Assembly: GCA_022778715.1 (NCBI GenBank)
Contig: JALFRW010000032.1
Location: 1-55,490 of the forward strand
Reading direction: 5' to 3'
Source of the DNA: Ezakiella sp.
Lineage (GTDB): Bacteria > Bacillota > Clostridia > Tissierellales > Peptoniphilaceae
Length of the DNA stretch: 55,490 nucleotides
In this document: positions 41,649 through 49,583 of the stretch, one piece after another
Layout: each line of letters starts with the position of its first letter
Numbering within the stretch: the stretch's first letter is position 1
Translations under genes and position numbers: made by a program
The notes under the pieces: generated by a model
The model's input: the letters and a program-made list of their open reading frames with translations, nothing else
Database searches by the model: none
Told to the model about the DNA's origin: nothing

Positions 41649-42816
41649 GATAATTACAATTTTTGCACACAAAGATCCTATCGAGCAAGCCAAAAAAGAA
41701 GGATTGTATGTTATAAATATTCTTTGTAAGGAAATGCTTGCCGGAACATTTTTAAAAAGCTGTATGGTAAGTGATGAAACAATTATTATTGACTCCGAAA
41801 AAGATCTGGAAAGAGTTGTTAAAAATCTAACAAGAACTAATGATATAGATTTTATATATAGTTTCACCGATACGCGGGACGGGGTGAAGAGAGCGGCTGA
41901 ATATTCCGAGAAATTTTTAAAAGAAAATAAATTTAAAAATCTTTCGTTTATAAATAAAGTATGTGATAAATTTGAATTTAGGAAAATCATTCCCAATGAT
42001 TATAATATTCAATTTGGATTATGCCGAGATATTAATGATGTGAAAAAATTCATTGACGATTATCCAAATGCGATAATAAAACCGACAGACGCACAAGCCA
42101 GTATCGGCGTGATGAACGTCAACAAAGACAATGTCGAACAATTAGAAATTAATTATCCTGTGATAATAGAAGAAAAGATTTTTGGCAATGAATATAGTGC
42201 CGAAGCTATTACAATAAACGGCAATACAAAACTTATTGGTGTTACAACAAAAATTAAAGCAGGTACTGATAAAGAAAATGTAGGAGAATTTGTAGAGTTA
42301 GGCCATGTTTTTCCAACCGATATTTCAGAGCATAAAAAAGATTTGGAGGCACTTCTTTCGCTCCTTTACGATTCAAAACAAGATGAAAATTTTATATCTC
42401 ATACCGAGTTTTTTATTACTCATGATAATAAAATTAAAGTTGTTGAAGGACATATAAGGGCGGGGGGCGATATGATTCCTGAAATTGTTGGAAACGTAGC
42501 GGGATACAATCTTTACAGATTATTGTTTTACGGTATAAAAAATAAAAGACTCCCTCAGATAGAATATAATAAAAAATCGGCAGTTTATTATCCTATATTT
42601 AAAAATAAAGAAATAAAAAATATTGTTAGGAAAAATTTAGATGAAAATATCAGCTCAAATATAAAAGACAGACTTGTTATTTCAAAAGGTTATATTCAAC
42701 CGGTTGTAAAAGATTCGAGGGATAGAACTGCCGGATTTTTGATTTGTAAAAATGCAACAAATCCATTGCAAGAAATTAAAAAATATCTGGAATTAATAGA
42801 GGTGGAATATGAATAA
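41641..42816 (+). CDS. ATP-grasp ligase, first of a pair
   Basis: This 391-residue protein has a pre-ATP-grasp N-terminus, then the ATP-grasp fold. The small-domain motif is NAIIKPTDAQASIGVMNV (about residue 140), the acidic strand is VIIEEKIFGNEYSAEAIT, and the Mg-binding block is KIKVVEGHIRAGGDMIPEIV (about 270). The EGHIRAGGD pattern resembles amino-acid and dipeptide ligases of the carbamoyl-phosphate-synthase-like branch. Such enzymes activate a carboxylate as acyl phosphate and couple it to an amine. The substrate is unknown. The start is TTG, with GAGGG 5 nt upstream and an 8-nt overlap with the transporter stop; an in-frame ATG 15 nt earlier overlaps the ribosome site. Confidence 0.85.
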   Translation: MIKIITIFAHKDPIEQAKKEGLYVINILCKEMLAGTFLKSCMVSDETIIIDSEKDLERVVKNLTRTNDIDFIYSFTDTRDGVKRAAEYSEKFLKENKFKNLSFINKVCDKFEFRKIIPNDYNIQFGLCRDINDVKKFIDDYPNAIIKPTDAQASIGVMNVNKDNVEQLEINYPVIIEEKIFGNEYSAEAITINGNTKLIGVTTKIKAGTDKENVGEFVELGHVFPTDISEHKKDLEALLSLLYDSKQDENFISHTEFFITHDNKIKVVEGHIRAGGDMIPEIVGNVAGYNLYRLLFYGIKNKRLPQIEYNKKSAVYYPIFKNKEIKNIVRKNLDENISSNIKDRLVISKGYIQPVVKDSRDRTAGFLICKNATNPLQEIKKYLELIEVEYE

Positions 42817-43993
42817 CATTGTTGTTTTGGCGTGGAATGAAGAGAAGATAATTGAGGCTAAAGAAGTTTTAAAACAATATAATATTTTATATATTACAGG
42901 ATATGAACTTAGCGATGAAAGAATTGCCAGGTTAGATAACACTTTCGATAAAATAGATATAATAGATTGCGCAGACATGAAATCAGAATCTTACTTGATT
43001 TCGGCAATTAAGCAATGGAGCGATAATATTTATAGAATTATTACAATGGAAGAACTGTGTCTTATTATGGCGGCAAAATTAAGAGAGAATTTGAATATTG
43101 ATGGAGACAAAATTCAAGATGTGTTAAAATTCAGAGATAAGTTTCTCATGCTGGATTGTGTAAAAAAAGCTGTTTTGACACCTAAAACTGAAACAATTAA
43201 GACTAAAGATCAGATTAAGAATTTTGTTGAAAAAAATGGCAAGTCTTTTATAAAACCAACCTTAGGCGTAGGGTCTAAAAGATGTCACACCATAAATAAA
43301 GATACAAATATAGATGAGCTGTGTGTTGATTTAGAACGCAGAGATTATATTATACAAGAATATATTGAAGGGCGATTTTTTCATTGCGACGGTGTTTCAA
43401 TAGATGGTAATTTATATTGTTTTAACGCAATGGAATATTTGGAAAAGACAACAGAAATGGACCGCCCATATTTCAGAAGTGTATCTGTGTTTGACAACGG
43501 TTTGTATCAAAAGTTAAAAACAGCTGCACAAAATGTTATAGCTGTAATGCCACGCGGTAAATATGTGTTTCATGCTGAATTTTTTGAAAGAAATGGAGAA
43601 ATAATTTTCTGCGAAATAGCAAAAAGGAGCGGCGGAGCAGCGATAGTTCCGCTCATGCAATATATATATGGAATAAATCTAAATGAAATTATGGTAAAAA
43701 TTATGATTAACGAAGATTTTGATTTGCCGGATAATAAAATTCATGATAAATATTTTGCATATATTTTATACCACCCTTTCAATGGAATTGTTAAAGAAAT
43801 TGAAGGTTTGGATTATTTATCCAATGAATTTGTTTTTTATAAAGAAGTTAATATCAAAGAAAACTCAAAAATGGAAGATGCAATATACTCAAGCGAAGCG
43901 ATAATGATGGCGGCATTTTACGGCGATACAAAAAAAGAAGTAAATGAAAGATTATTAGAGCTTACAAACAAATTAAAAATTGTAATCTCCTAA
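42809..43993 (+). CDS. ATP-grasp ligase, second of a pair
   Basis: This 394-residue enzyme is only distantly similar to its neighbour. ATP-grasp motifs are KSFIKPTLGVGSKRCHTI (about residue 145), RDYIIQEYIEGRFFHCDGVS (about 180) and FHAEFFERNGEIIFCEIAKR followed by SGGAAIVPLM (about 255), with the expected Glu and basic residues for Mg-ATP. It would perform a second carboxylate-amine ligation in the same pathway. GAGGTGG lies 3-4 nt before the ATG, which overlaps the previous stop in ATGAATAA. It is the last gene of the locus; a bidirectional terminator follows at about 60 nt. Confidence 0.87.
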   Translation: MNNIVVLAWNEEKIIEAKEVLKQYNILYITGYELSDERIARLDNTFDKIDIIDCADMKSESYLISAIKQWSDNIYRIITMEELCLIMAAKLRENLNIDGDKIQDVLKFRDKFLMLDCVKKAVLTPKTETIKTKDQIKNFVEKNGKSFIKPTLGVGSKRCHTINKDTNIDELCVDLERRDYIIQEYIEGRFFHCDGVSIDGNLYCFNAMEYLEKTTEMDRPYFRSVSVFDNGLYQKLKTAAQNVIAVMPRGKYVFHAEFFERNGEIIFCEIAKRSGGAAIVPLMQYIYGINLNEIMVKIMINEDFDLPDNKIHDKYFAYILYHPFNGIVKEIEGLDYLSNEFVFYKEVNIKENSKMEDAIYSSEAIMMAAFYGDTKKEVNERLLELTNKLKIVIS

Positions 43994-44051
43994 TTTTTCG
44001 GATTTATAAAAACAATATACAACCATATAAGATAACTTTTTATACAAACAA

Positions 44052-44083
44052 AAAATCCCCAAGATAATGGGGATTTTCTATTA
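44052..44083. terminator. Bidirectional terminator
   Basis: AAAATCCCC and GGGGATTTT form a 9-bp stem with an 8-nt loop. A T-rich tract follows on each strand (CTATT on plus, TTTGTTTG on minus). It serves the ATP-grasp operon on the plus strand and the converging lipoprotein gene on the minus strand. Confidence 0.85.
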
Positions 44084-44626
44084 TTTATTGGCTTCATAAT
44101 AATCGTGAACGCCTTTTGACGGGAACAAGTCAGCGAATGCATCTACGGATTTTCCATCCTTGTAAACCATTCTAAGCCGGTAGTCGACTTTGTCAATTTC
44201 CTCACCGTTTTCGTTCAAAAAGGTCACTGTAAATGTTGTGTCGAGTGCATCTTTGTCGCTGTTTTGTGGGACAGCGTATTCAAAATTTGAAATTTTTGTG
44301 CTTTTTACTACTTTGTATGCATCCGGAAACAGCTCTCTGTCCGCTGCAAATTTCTTGATTGTTTCGTCTGATACATATTTGCGAAGCTCATTTATATATT
44401 TGCTGATGCTTTCCGAGTCAGACAAATTGGAGTTGTCTTCCAGCACCTTATTTAGAGATTCAGGATCTTTAAAGAAATCATCAATTACTTCCACCTGATT
44501 GAAAAAAGCGGTTACAAATTCTTCAGCCTGCTTTGCTTTTTTTGAATCTGCGGAATCGGTTTTTTTGTTGCAACCAATTGCAAATATCATAAAAAATGCA
44601 ATTAGACCTGCTAATATTTTTCTCAT
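44081..44626 (-). CDS. Putative lipoprotein of unknown function
   Basis: This 181-residue protein starts with a lipoprotein signal: MRKILAGLIAF, a hydrophobic core, and the lipobox FAIGC with the lipidated Cys at about position 19. The mature part is hydrophilic, with a helical segment (about 35-90) and a beta-rich C-terminal half (FEYAVPQNSDKDALDTTFTV, VDYRLRMVYKDGKSVDAFAD). It resembles small DUF4878/NTF2-like lipoproteins in outline, but I cannot assign a family. GGAGGTG lies 5 nt before the start on the minus strand. It is monocistronic and convergent with the ATP-grasp locus. Confidence 0.75.
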   Translation of the reverse strand: MRKILAGLIAFFMIFAIGCNKKTDSADSKKAKQAEEFVTAFFNQVEVIDDFFKDPESLNKVLEDNSNLSDSESISKYINELRKYVSDETIKKFAADRELFPDAYKVVKSTKISNFEYAVPQNSDKDALDTTFTVTFLNENGEEIDKVDYRLRMVYKDGKSVDAFADLFPSKGVHDYYEANK

Positions 44627-44788
44627 ATTTCACCTCCATGAATTTCAAAATTGATCTGTGCACAACCAATCCCTTTAATTTTATACCCAAACTCTATAAG
44701 AATTAATCAAATATGATTCAAATCAAAAATTGGTATATTATACACCTTTGATATATAAAAATGTCTACTTGAATATTTTATATTTGGT

Positions 44789-44794
44789 TATAAT
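44789..44794 (+). promoter_or_regulatory. Probable -10 of arcC
   Basis: TATAAT is perfect, in GGTTATAATAAAAG. No good -35 is found at 16-18 nt; TTGAAT is only 14 nt upstream. The leader would be about 50 nt. Confidence 0.4.
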
Positions 44795-44849
44795 AAAAGT
44801 GGCTTAGATGGAAACCCATTTACGCCTATTATTTTTTTAAGGAGTTTTT

Positions 44850-45779
44850 ATGTCAAGAATACTTATTTCTCTTGGGGGCAACGCTCTCGGGACTTTAGAA
44901 AATGATTTAAAAAAATCTGTAGAAACTATTGCCGGACCAATTTGCGATTTAATTAAAGATGGCAACGAAGTTGTAATTTGCCACGGAAACGGACCGCAAG
45001 TCGGTTATATAAAAAGCAATATTGATAGAGGTGCTAAACTCGACAACACGGAAACTCTTCCTCTATCCAGTTGCGTGGCAATGAGTCAAAGTTTTATCGG
45101 CGCCGAGCTTCAAAGTGCAATTGATAATAAGCTATTAAAAATGGGTTTAAATACAAAAGTGGCAGTTGTGGTAACACATGTTTTGGTGGATGAAAATGAT
45201 AAAAACTTTAAAAATCCAACCAAGCCAATAGGAGCTTTTTATTCTGAAACTGAAGCAAAAGAATTGGAAAAACAAGGCAAGACCATGATTGAAGATTCAG
45301 GTCGCGGCTACAGAGAAGTGGTGGCAAGTCCAATACCGGTTGAAATTGTGGAAAAAGACATTCTAAGAACAATGGCTGACAATGGAATTCTATTAATCGC
45401 CGGTGGCGGTGGAGGAATTCCTACAATTAAAGGGGAAAACGGTTACAATTCAATCGATGCCGTTATCGATAAAGATAGGACTTCACTCCTTCTTGCTTCA
45501 GATACAAACTGCGACAGCCTTGTAATTATTACAGGCGTTGAAAAAGTTTCAATCAATTTTAACAAACCGAATCAACAAGATTTGAGTAGAATGACTTTAG
45601 AAGAATGCGAAAAATATATTGCAGAAGGTCAATTCCCTGCCGGTTCAATGCTTCCGAAAATTGAAGCTGCAATGGAATTTGTAAAGCAAAAAGAAGGCCG
45701 CCAAACACTCATCACAAGTCTCGACAAACTCGTGGAAGGGATGAGAGGAAATACAGGCACGCTTATCGTTCACGATTAA
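44850..45779 (+). CDS. arcC: Carbamate kinase
   Basis: This 309-residue kinase converts carbamoyl phosphate and ADP to ATP and carbamate/ammonia, the energy-yielding last step of arginine deiminase-type fermentation. Family motifs are SLGGNALG at the N-terminus, VICHGNGPQVGY, VVTHVLVDENDKNFKNPTKP with IGAFY, GRGYREVVASPIPVEIVE, LLIAGGGGGIP and the C-terminal GRQTLITSLD. No arcA, arcB or antiporter gene is adjacent, so it may work with a pathway encoded elsewhere. AAGGAG lies 8 nt before the ATG, and a terminator follows directly. Confidence 0.96.
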   Translation: MSRILISLGGNALGTLENDLKKSVETIAGPICDLIKDGNEVVICHGNGPQVGYIKSNIDRGAKLDNTETLPLSSCVAMSQSFIGAELQSAIDNKLLKMGLNTKVAVVVTHVLVDENDKNFKNPTKPIGAFYSETEAKELEKQGKTMIEDSGRGYREVVASPIPVEIVEKDILRTMADNGILLIAGGGGGIPTIKGENGYNSIDAVIDKDRTSLLLASDTNCDSLVIITGVEKVSINFNKPNQQDLSRMTLEECEKYIAEGQFPAGSMLPKIEAAMEFVKQKEGRQTLITSLDKLVEGMRGNTGTLIVHD

Positions 45780-45783
45780 TTTT

Positions 45784-45806
45784 AGGACTCGTAGGGGTCC
45801 TTTTTG
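45784..45806 (+). terminator. Terminator of arcC
   Basis: AGGAC and GTCCT form a short stem with a GGGG-containing loop, followed by TTTTTG, right after the arcC stop. A TTGATT/TATAAT promoter for the next gene (45804-45832, 17-nt spacing) overlaps the T-run. Confidence 0.6.
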
Positions 45807-45850
45807 ATTATTTTAAAACAATATATTATAATGTATTTAGGAGGTCTATT

Positions 45851-46120
45851 ATGGAAAACGATAATTATGGAATTATATCTTTAGTTTGTGGTATTATTTC
45901 AATTCTGACAGCATTTGCAGGTCAATATGCTCTTCTTGGAATTATTTCCGGCATTGCAGGAGTAGTTCTTGCAAAACATTCATTAGATAATAATCCGGGC
46001 AATTCAATTGGGAGAGCCGGATTTATTACATCGGTAATCGGCATTGTTCTTGCTTCACTATTTTTTATTGCTTGCGTGGCATGTGCAGGAGTTTTATTTG
46101 GAATAATGCGTAATTTTTAG
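45851..46120 (+). CDS. Small DUF4190-like membrane protein
   Basis: This 89-residue protein has two or three hydrophobic segments (about 8-28, 30-45 and 57-83) joined by a short polar loop KHSLDNNPGNSIGRAG, the pattern of DUF4190-type proteins (GIISLVCGIISI, then GIAGVVLA, then AGFITSVIGIVLASL). The family has no established function. AGGAGG lies 8 nt before the ATG, and the stop is 8 nt from hisS, whose ribosome site overlaps it, so the two genes are co-transcribed. Confidence 0.75.
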   Translation: MENDNYGIISLVCGIISILTAFAGQYALLGIISGIAGVVLAKHSLDNNPGNSIGRAGFITSVIGIVLASLFFIACVACAGVLFGIMRNF

Positions 46121-46128
46121 GAGAATTT

Positions 46129-47454
46129 ATGGCAAAGGAATTTGAAACTTTAAAGGGAACTGTAGATTATCTTCCAAAAGAGCAAACTATGAGGGAAGAT
46201 ATCAAGAAAAAATTAACAGAAATTTTTAATATATACGGATTTCCGCCGGTGGAAACTCCGATTTTGTGTATGTATGACTTGCTCGCTTCAAAGTATTCTG
46301 AAGGGGCGGACATTTTAAACGAAATTTACAAATTGAGCGATCAAGGAAAGCGTGAGCTTGGACTTAGATACGACCTAACGATTTGTTTTTCAAAACTCAT
46401 TGCATCAAATGGCTCGATTGTGATGCCTTTTAAAAGATACGAAATTGGTAAAGTGTTTAGAGACGGCCCGGTTAAGCTTGGAAGAAACAGAGAGTTCACG
46501 CAATGTGACGTGGATGTGGTCGGCGTTAAATCCATGATGCAAGATGCTGAGTTTATGAACATGATTCACGATGCATTCAAAAATTTGGGACTTGAAATCG
46601 AGATAAGATACAACAACAGAAAGTTTTTGAGCGGTATTATTAAAACTTTTTTTGGCAATATCGACGATGCAACCATGAGAAAATCTATCATGCTAATTGA
46701 TAAGCTCGACAAAATGGAACGAAAAGAAATAAAAGAGGAATTTGTAAAGCTAGGATTTGTCGAAGAAAAATGCGATGCGCTTTTAAACAGTTTTAAACTT
46801 AGCTATGATGAACTACTTGAAAAATATTATGACGAAGCAAGTGATATTCTGAGAGCCGGCTTCGATGAGCTTAAAGAATTGAAAGATTACACTGACGGCA
46901 CTCCGGCAGAGAACGACCTTGTGTTTGCACCATATCTTGCACGTGGAATCGACATTTACACCGGCACTGTATGGGAAATTTTCTTGCGCCATAGAAATGT
47001 AAACGGTCACGATTTTAACGTTAGCCTTGGCGGCGGCGGTAGATACGATAATATCATTACAGATTTTATCGACAACGGCAATGAATACCCGGCAATTGGA
47101 ATGAGTTTCGGGCTCGATGTCATCTATGAGGTATTAAACAAAATGAATTCGGGCGAAGAAAAACCTATTGTGGATTTGTTTGTTATTCCGATAGATACAA
47201 AAGTAGAAAGCTTTAAATTTGCAAATGCTTTGAGACGCGAAGGCATAAAAGTAGAAATCGAAAAAATGGACCGTCGTGTGAAAAAATCTATGAACTATGC
47301 AAATAAGGTAAATATTCCATTTGTAACGGTTGTCGGTAATGAAGAAGCGGCTAATGGCAAAATCAAACTAAAGAGCATGAAAACAGGCGAAGAAACCGAG
47401 TTTGGTATTGGAGATTATGTAGGTATTAAAAAAATAATTATGGAGAATAAATAA
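46129..47454 (+). CDS. hisS: Histidine--tRNA ligase
   Basis: This 441-residue class II synthetase charges tRNA-His. Motif 1 is in the N-terminal TLKGTVDYLPKEQ region, motif 2 reads KRYEIGKVFRDGPVKLGRNR followed by EFTQCDVD, the histidine-specific motif is ARGIDIYTGTVWE, and motif 3 is PAIGMSFGLDVI. A complete anticodon-binding domain (IVDLFVIPIDTKVESFKFAN) marks it as a true synthetase rather than HisZ. The sequence is somewhat divergent (RGIDIYTGTVWE against the common RGLDYYTGTVFE). It follows the DUF4190-like gene by 8 nt. Confidence 0.92.
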   Translation: MAKEFETLKGTVDYLPKEQTMREDIKKKLTEIFNIYGFPPVETPILCMYDLLASKYSEGADILNEIYKLSDQGKRELGLRYDLTICFSKLIASNGSIVMPFKRYEIGKVFRDGPVKLGRNREFTQCDVDVVGVKSMMQDAEFMNMIHDAFKNLGLEIEIRYNNRKFLSGIIKTFFGNIDDATMRKSIMLIDKLDKMERKEIKEEFVKLGFVEEKCDALLNSFKLSYDELLEKYYDEASDILRAGFDELKELKDYTDGTPAENDLVFAPYLARGIDIYTGTVWEIFLRHRNVNGHDFNVSLGGGGRYDNIITDFIDNGNEYPAIGMSFGLDVIYEVLNKMNSGEEKPIVDLFVIPIDTKVESFKFANALRREGIKVEIEKMDRRVKKSMNYANKVNIPFVTVVGNEEAANGKIKLKSMKTGEETEFGIGDYVGIKKIIMENK

Positions 47455-47460
47455 AGTTTT

Positions 47461-47487
47461 GGGCCGGAATTTTCGGCTCTTTTTGTT
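47461..47487 (+). terminator. Terminator of hisS
   Basis: GGGCCG and CGGCTC pair (one G-T) around a 7-nt AT-rich loop, followed by TTTTTGTT. Confidence 0.85.
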
Positions 47488-47547
47488 ATTATTATCAATT
47501 GCTTTTAATGAATTTTAATAAATTTACAAAAAATCTACAAATATTTC

Positions 47548-47576
47548 TTGACATTTTTCGTTATATGGAATATGAT
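47548..47576 (+). promoter_or_regulatory. Promoter of the cobalt transporter operon
   Basis: TTGACA and TATGAT are spaced by 17 nt, so the transcript starts about at 47583, just before the first riboswitch stem. Confidence 0.8.
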
Positions 47577-47585
47577 TAAAGTGTT

Positions 47586-47746
47586 CAAAGATATTCAGCG
47601 TAATGCACAAGGAATCCGGTTAAAATCCGGAGCAGCTACCTCTACTGTAACAGGTATGCTTTGATCATTTGCCACTTGAAGGGAAGGCGATCAAAGTGAA
47701 GCCTGAAGCCAGGATACTTGGAATATCTGAAAATATTTTCGGGTAA
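47586..47746 (+). promoter_or_regulatory. Cobalamin riboswitch
   Basis: The closing stem is AGATATTC (47589-47596) with GAATATCT (47721-47728). Inside are the conserved GCCACT (47671-47676) and the B12-box-like AAGCCAGGATAC (47706-47717), together with AATCCGG..AAAATCCGG. Just after the aptamer, CGGGTAA (47740-47746) is perfectly complementary to TTACCCG (47777-47783), the 5' arm of the terminator. The switch is therefore probably transcriptional: cobalamin binding should free the terminator and reduce cobalt uptake. Confidence 0.9.
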
Positions 47747-47778
47747 GGAAAGTATGCGTTTTTAAATTGTATTTTTTT

Positions 47779-47805
47779 ACCCGCTGCTTTTGGCGGGTTT
47801 TTTGA
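47779..47805 (+). terminator. Riboswitch terminator
   Basis: ACCCGC and GCGGGT pair around TGCTTTTG and are followed by TTTTTG. Its 5' arm is also the partner of the proposed antiterminator CGGGTAA upstream. Confidence 0.88.
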
Positions 47806-47830
47806 TGCGAACTTTCTTTATTTAACTAGT

Positions 47831-47880
47831 GGGCATTTTGAATAATATCGTCAAAATTCCTCAAAATGCCCTTATTTTTT
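47831..47880 (+). terminator. Second terminator-like hairpin before cbiM
   Basis: GGGCATTTTGA (47831-47841) and TCAAAATGCCC (47861-47871) form a perfect 11-bp stem with a 19-nt loop, followed by TTATTTTTT. It lies between the riboswitch terminator and the cbiM ribosome site, so readthrough transcripts meet a second potential stop. Alternatively it could be a processing or stability element. Confidence 0.65.
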
Positions 47881-47893
47881 AAAAGGAGGAGTT

Positions 47894-48613
47894 ATGTCAA
47901 AAAAGACTAACATTAAAACTTTTATTCTCGTCGTATTGATGGGACTTCTTAGCACAACTACGAGTTATGCAATGCACATTGCAGAGGGCTTTTTGCCTAA
48001 AACTCAAGCACTTATTTGGTTTATTATAGCTGCACCGTTCGTGGTGGTCGGCATGAAGAGCCTCACAAAAATTACTCGTGAACACCCCGATCAAAAGTTG
48101 ATGCTCGCATTATCTGGAGCATTTGTATTTTTGCTCTCCAGTTTAAAATTGCCGGCAATGACTGGAAGCTGTACACATCCAACTGGTGTGGGCCTTGGAA
48201 CTATTTTGTTTGGACCGCTTCCAATGTTTGTATTGGGAACAATTACACTTTTATTTCAAGCAATTTTACTCGCTCACGGCGGACTCACAACGCTTGGTGC
48301 AAATGTGTTTTCAATGGCAGTTTGTGGACCAATCGTTTGCTACGTAATTTATAAGGCACTTAAAAAAGCAAAGGCAAATGAATTTTTTACAGTATTTTTG
48401 GCTTCCACAATCGGAGATTTGTTCACATATTTTATTACAAGTGTTCAACTTGGAATTGCATTTCCGGGTGGAAATTTCTGGGCAGCAGTTGGAAAATACA
48501 TGGGAGTTTTCATGCTCACACAAGTGCCAATCGCTATCATGGAAGGGATTTTAACAGTTCTCGTCTATAACGGCGTGAAGAAATATGTTGGAGGTGCAGT
48601 TTATGAAAACTAG
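47894..48613 (+). CDS. cbiM: Cobalt ECF transporter substrate-capture protein CbiM
   Basis: This 239-residue polytopic membrane protein is the cobalt-binding S component. A signal-peptide-like N-terminus (KKTNIKTFILVVLMGLLSTTTSYA) precedes the mature start MHIAEGFLP, where the exposed Met-His forms part of the metal site in CbiM/NikM proteins. The motif TGSCTHPTGVGLGTILFGP and further membrane helices are typical. AAAGGAGGAG lies before the ATG. It is the first gene of a cbiMNQO operon behind a cobalamin riboswitch, which makes cobalt rather than nickel the likely substrate. Confidence 0.95.
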   Translation: MSKKTNIKTFILVVLMGLLSTTTSYAMHIAEGFLPKTQALIWFIIAAPFVVVGMKSLTKITREHPDQKLMLALSGAFVFLLSSLKLPAMTGSCTHPTGVGLGTILFGPLPMFVLGTITLLFQAILLAHGGLTTLGANVFSMAVCGPIVCYVIYKALKKAKANEFFTVFLASTIGDLFTYFITSVQLGIAFPGGNFWAAVGKYMGVFMLTQVPIAIMEGILTVLVYNGVKKYVGGAVYEN

Positions 48614-48896
48614 CACAAAATGGATTTTAATTTTCGCACTTATTCTTCTGATCATTATTCCGCTAGTTTTTGTGGAAGGAGAATACGGCGGAGCAGACGA
48701 TGCTGCAGGAGACGTAATTCAAGATAATAATCCTGATTATAAACCGTGGTTTGAACCAATCTTCGAACCAAAGAGCGGTGAAATTGAGTCGCTTTTGTTT
48801 GCGCTTCAAGCTGCAATCGGAGCAATTGTTATCGGGTATTTCTTCGGATATTATAGAGGCAGAAGATCTGTACAAGTTCCAAAGAAAGTGAAATAG
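48603..48896 (+). CDS. cbiN: Cobalt transport protein CbiN
   Basis: This 97-residue protein has two membrane helices (about 6-24 and 65-85) flanking an extracytoplasmic loop with YGGADDAAGDVIQDNNPDYK and PWFEPIFEP, the CbiN signature. It assists CbiM in loading cobalt. The ATG with GGAGGT 7 nt upstream overlaps the end of cbiM; the in-frame upstream start would be buried in that ribosome site. The tail GYYRGRRS is cytoplasmic and basic. cbiQ starts immediately after its stop. Confidence 0.94.
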   Translation: MKTSTKWILIFALILLIIIPLVFVEGEYGGADDAAGDVIQDNNPDYKPWFEPIFEPKSGEIESLLFALQAAIGAIVIGYFFGYYRGRRSVQVPKKVK

Positions 48897-49583
48897 ATGA
48901 GCACGATAGACAGGCTTGCTACAAACAATGTCTTAACAAATAAAAGTGCAAATATGAAATTGGGCTATGGAATTTTTTCATTAGCCCTCATATTTATATT
49001 TGACAATTTGTATTTTCACATAGGGATTTTTGTTTTAAATCTTCTTTTGGTGACGTGCGTTGCAAAAATAAATTACAAGACATACTTAAAACTCTTTAAA
49101 GGTCCGATGTGGTTTATTATTTTGGGCGTGATAAGCGTGGTGATTGGTTTTTCACACGAAAATGTCGGATTTATAAGCTCTGTAAAATGCGGAAACATCT
49201 ATGTTGGCATTCAAAGAGCCTCTGTGCACGATGCCAAAATGATTTTTCAAAGGAGTTTTGCTGCAATAAGTGCCACATATTTTATGAGTGTGACCACACC
49301 AATTACGGATTTTGCAAAAGTTTTGTACAAATGTAAATGTCCGAAAGAGTTTATCGAGCAAATGATTTTAATGTATCGATTTATAGAAATTTTTTCGATT
49401 GAAGTGCATGAACTTCAAGTTGCGGCGGAACTTAAAGGCGGATTTACCGGTTTAAAAAATTGGCTTAGAAGTGTTTCCAAAATAACGGAGTCGCTATTTT
49501 TGCGCGTGATGGGCAGCTATACGGATTTTAAAAACGCCCTGGATTTAAAACTATTTGATGGCAATTTTTATTTTGAGGTCTAA
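48897..49583 (+). CDS. cbiQ: Cobalt ECF transporter T component CbiQ
   Basis: This 228-residue transmembrane coupling component joins the S component CbiM to the ATPase CbiO. Several hydrophobic helices are followed by the coupling-helix region with QMILMYRFIEIFSIEVHELQ and ELKGGF, where the usual A-R-G motif reads LKGGF. It is slightly shorter than many CbiQ proteins. It directly follows cbiN and abuts cbiO with no gap. Confidence 0.9.
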   Translation: MSTIDRLATNNVLTNKSANMKLGYGIFSLALIFIFDNLYFHIGIFVLNLLLVTCVAKINYKTYLKLFKGPMWFIILGVISVVIGFSHENVGFISSVKCGNIYVGIQRASVHDAKMIFQRSFAAISATYFMSVTTPITDFAKVLYKCKCPKEFIEQMILMYRFIEIFSIEVHELQVAAELKGGFTGLKNWLRSVSKITESLFLRVMGSYTDFKNALDLKLFDGNFYFEV

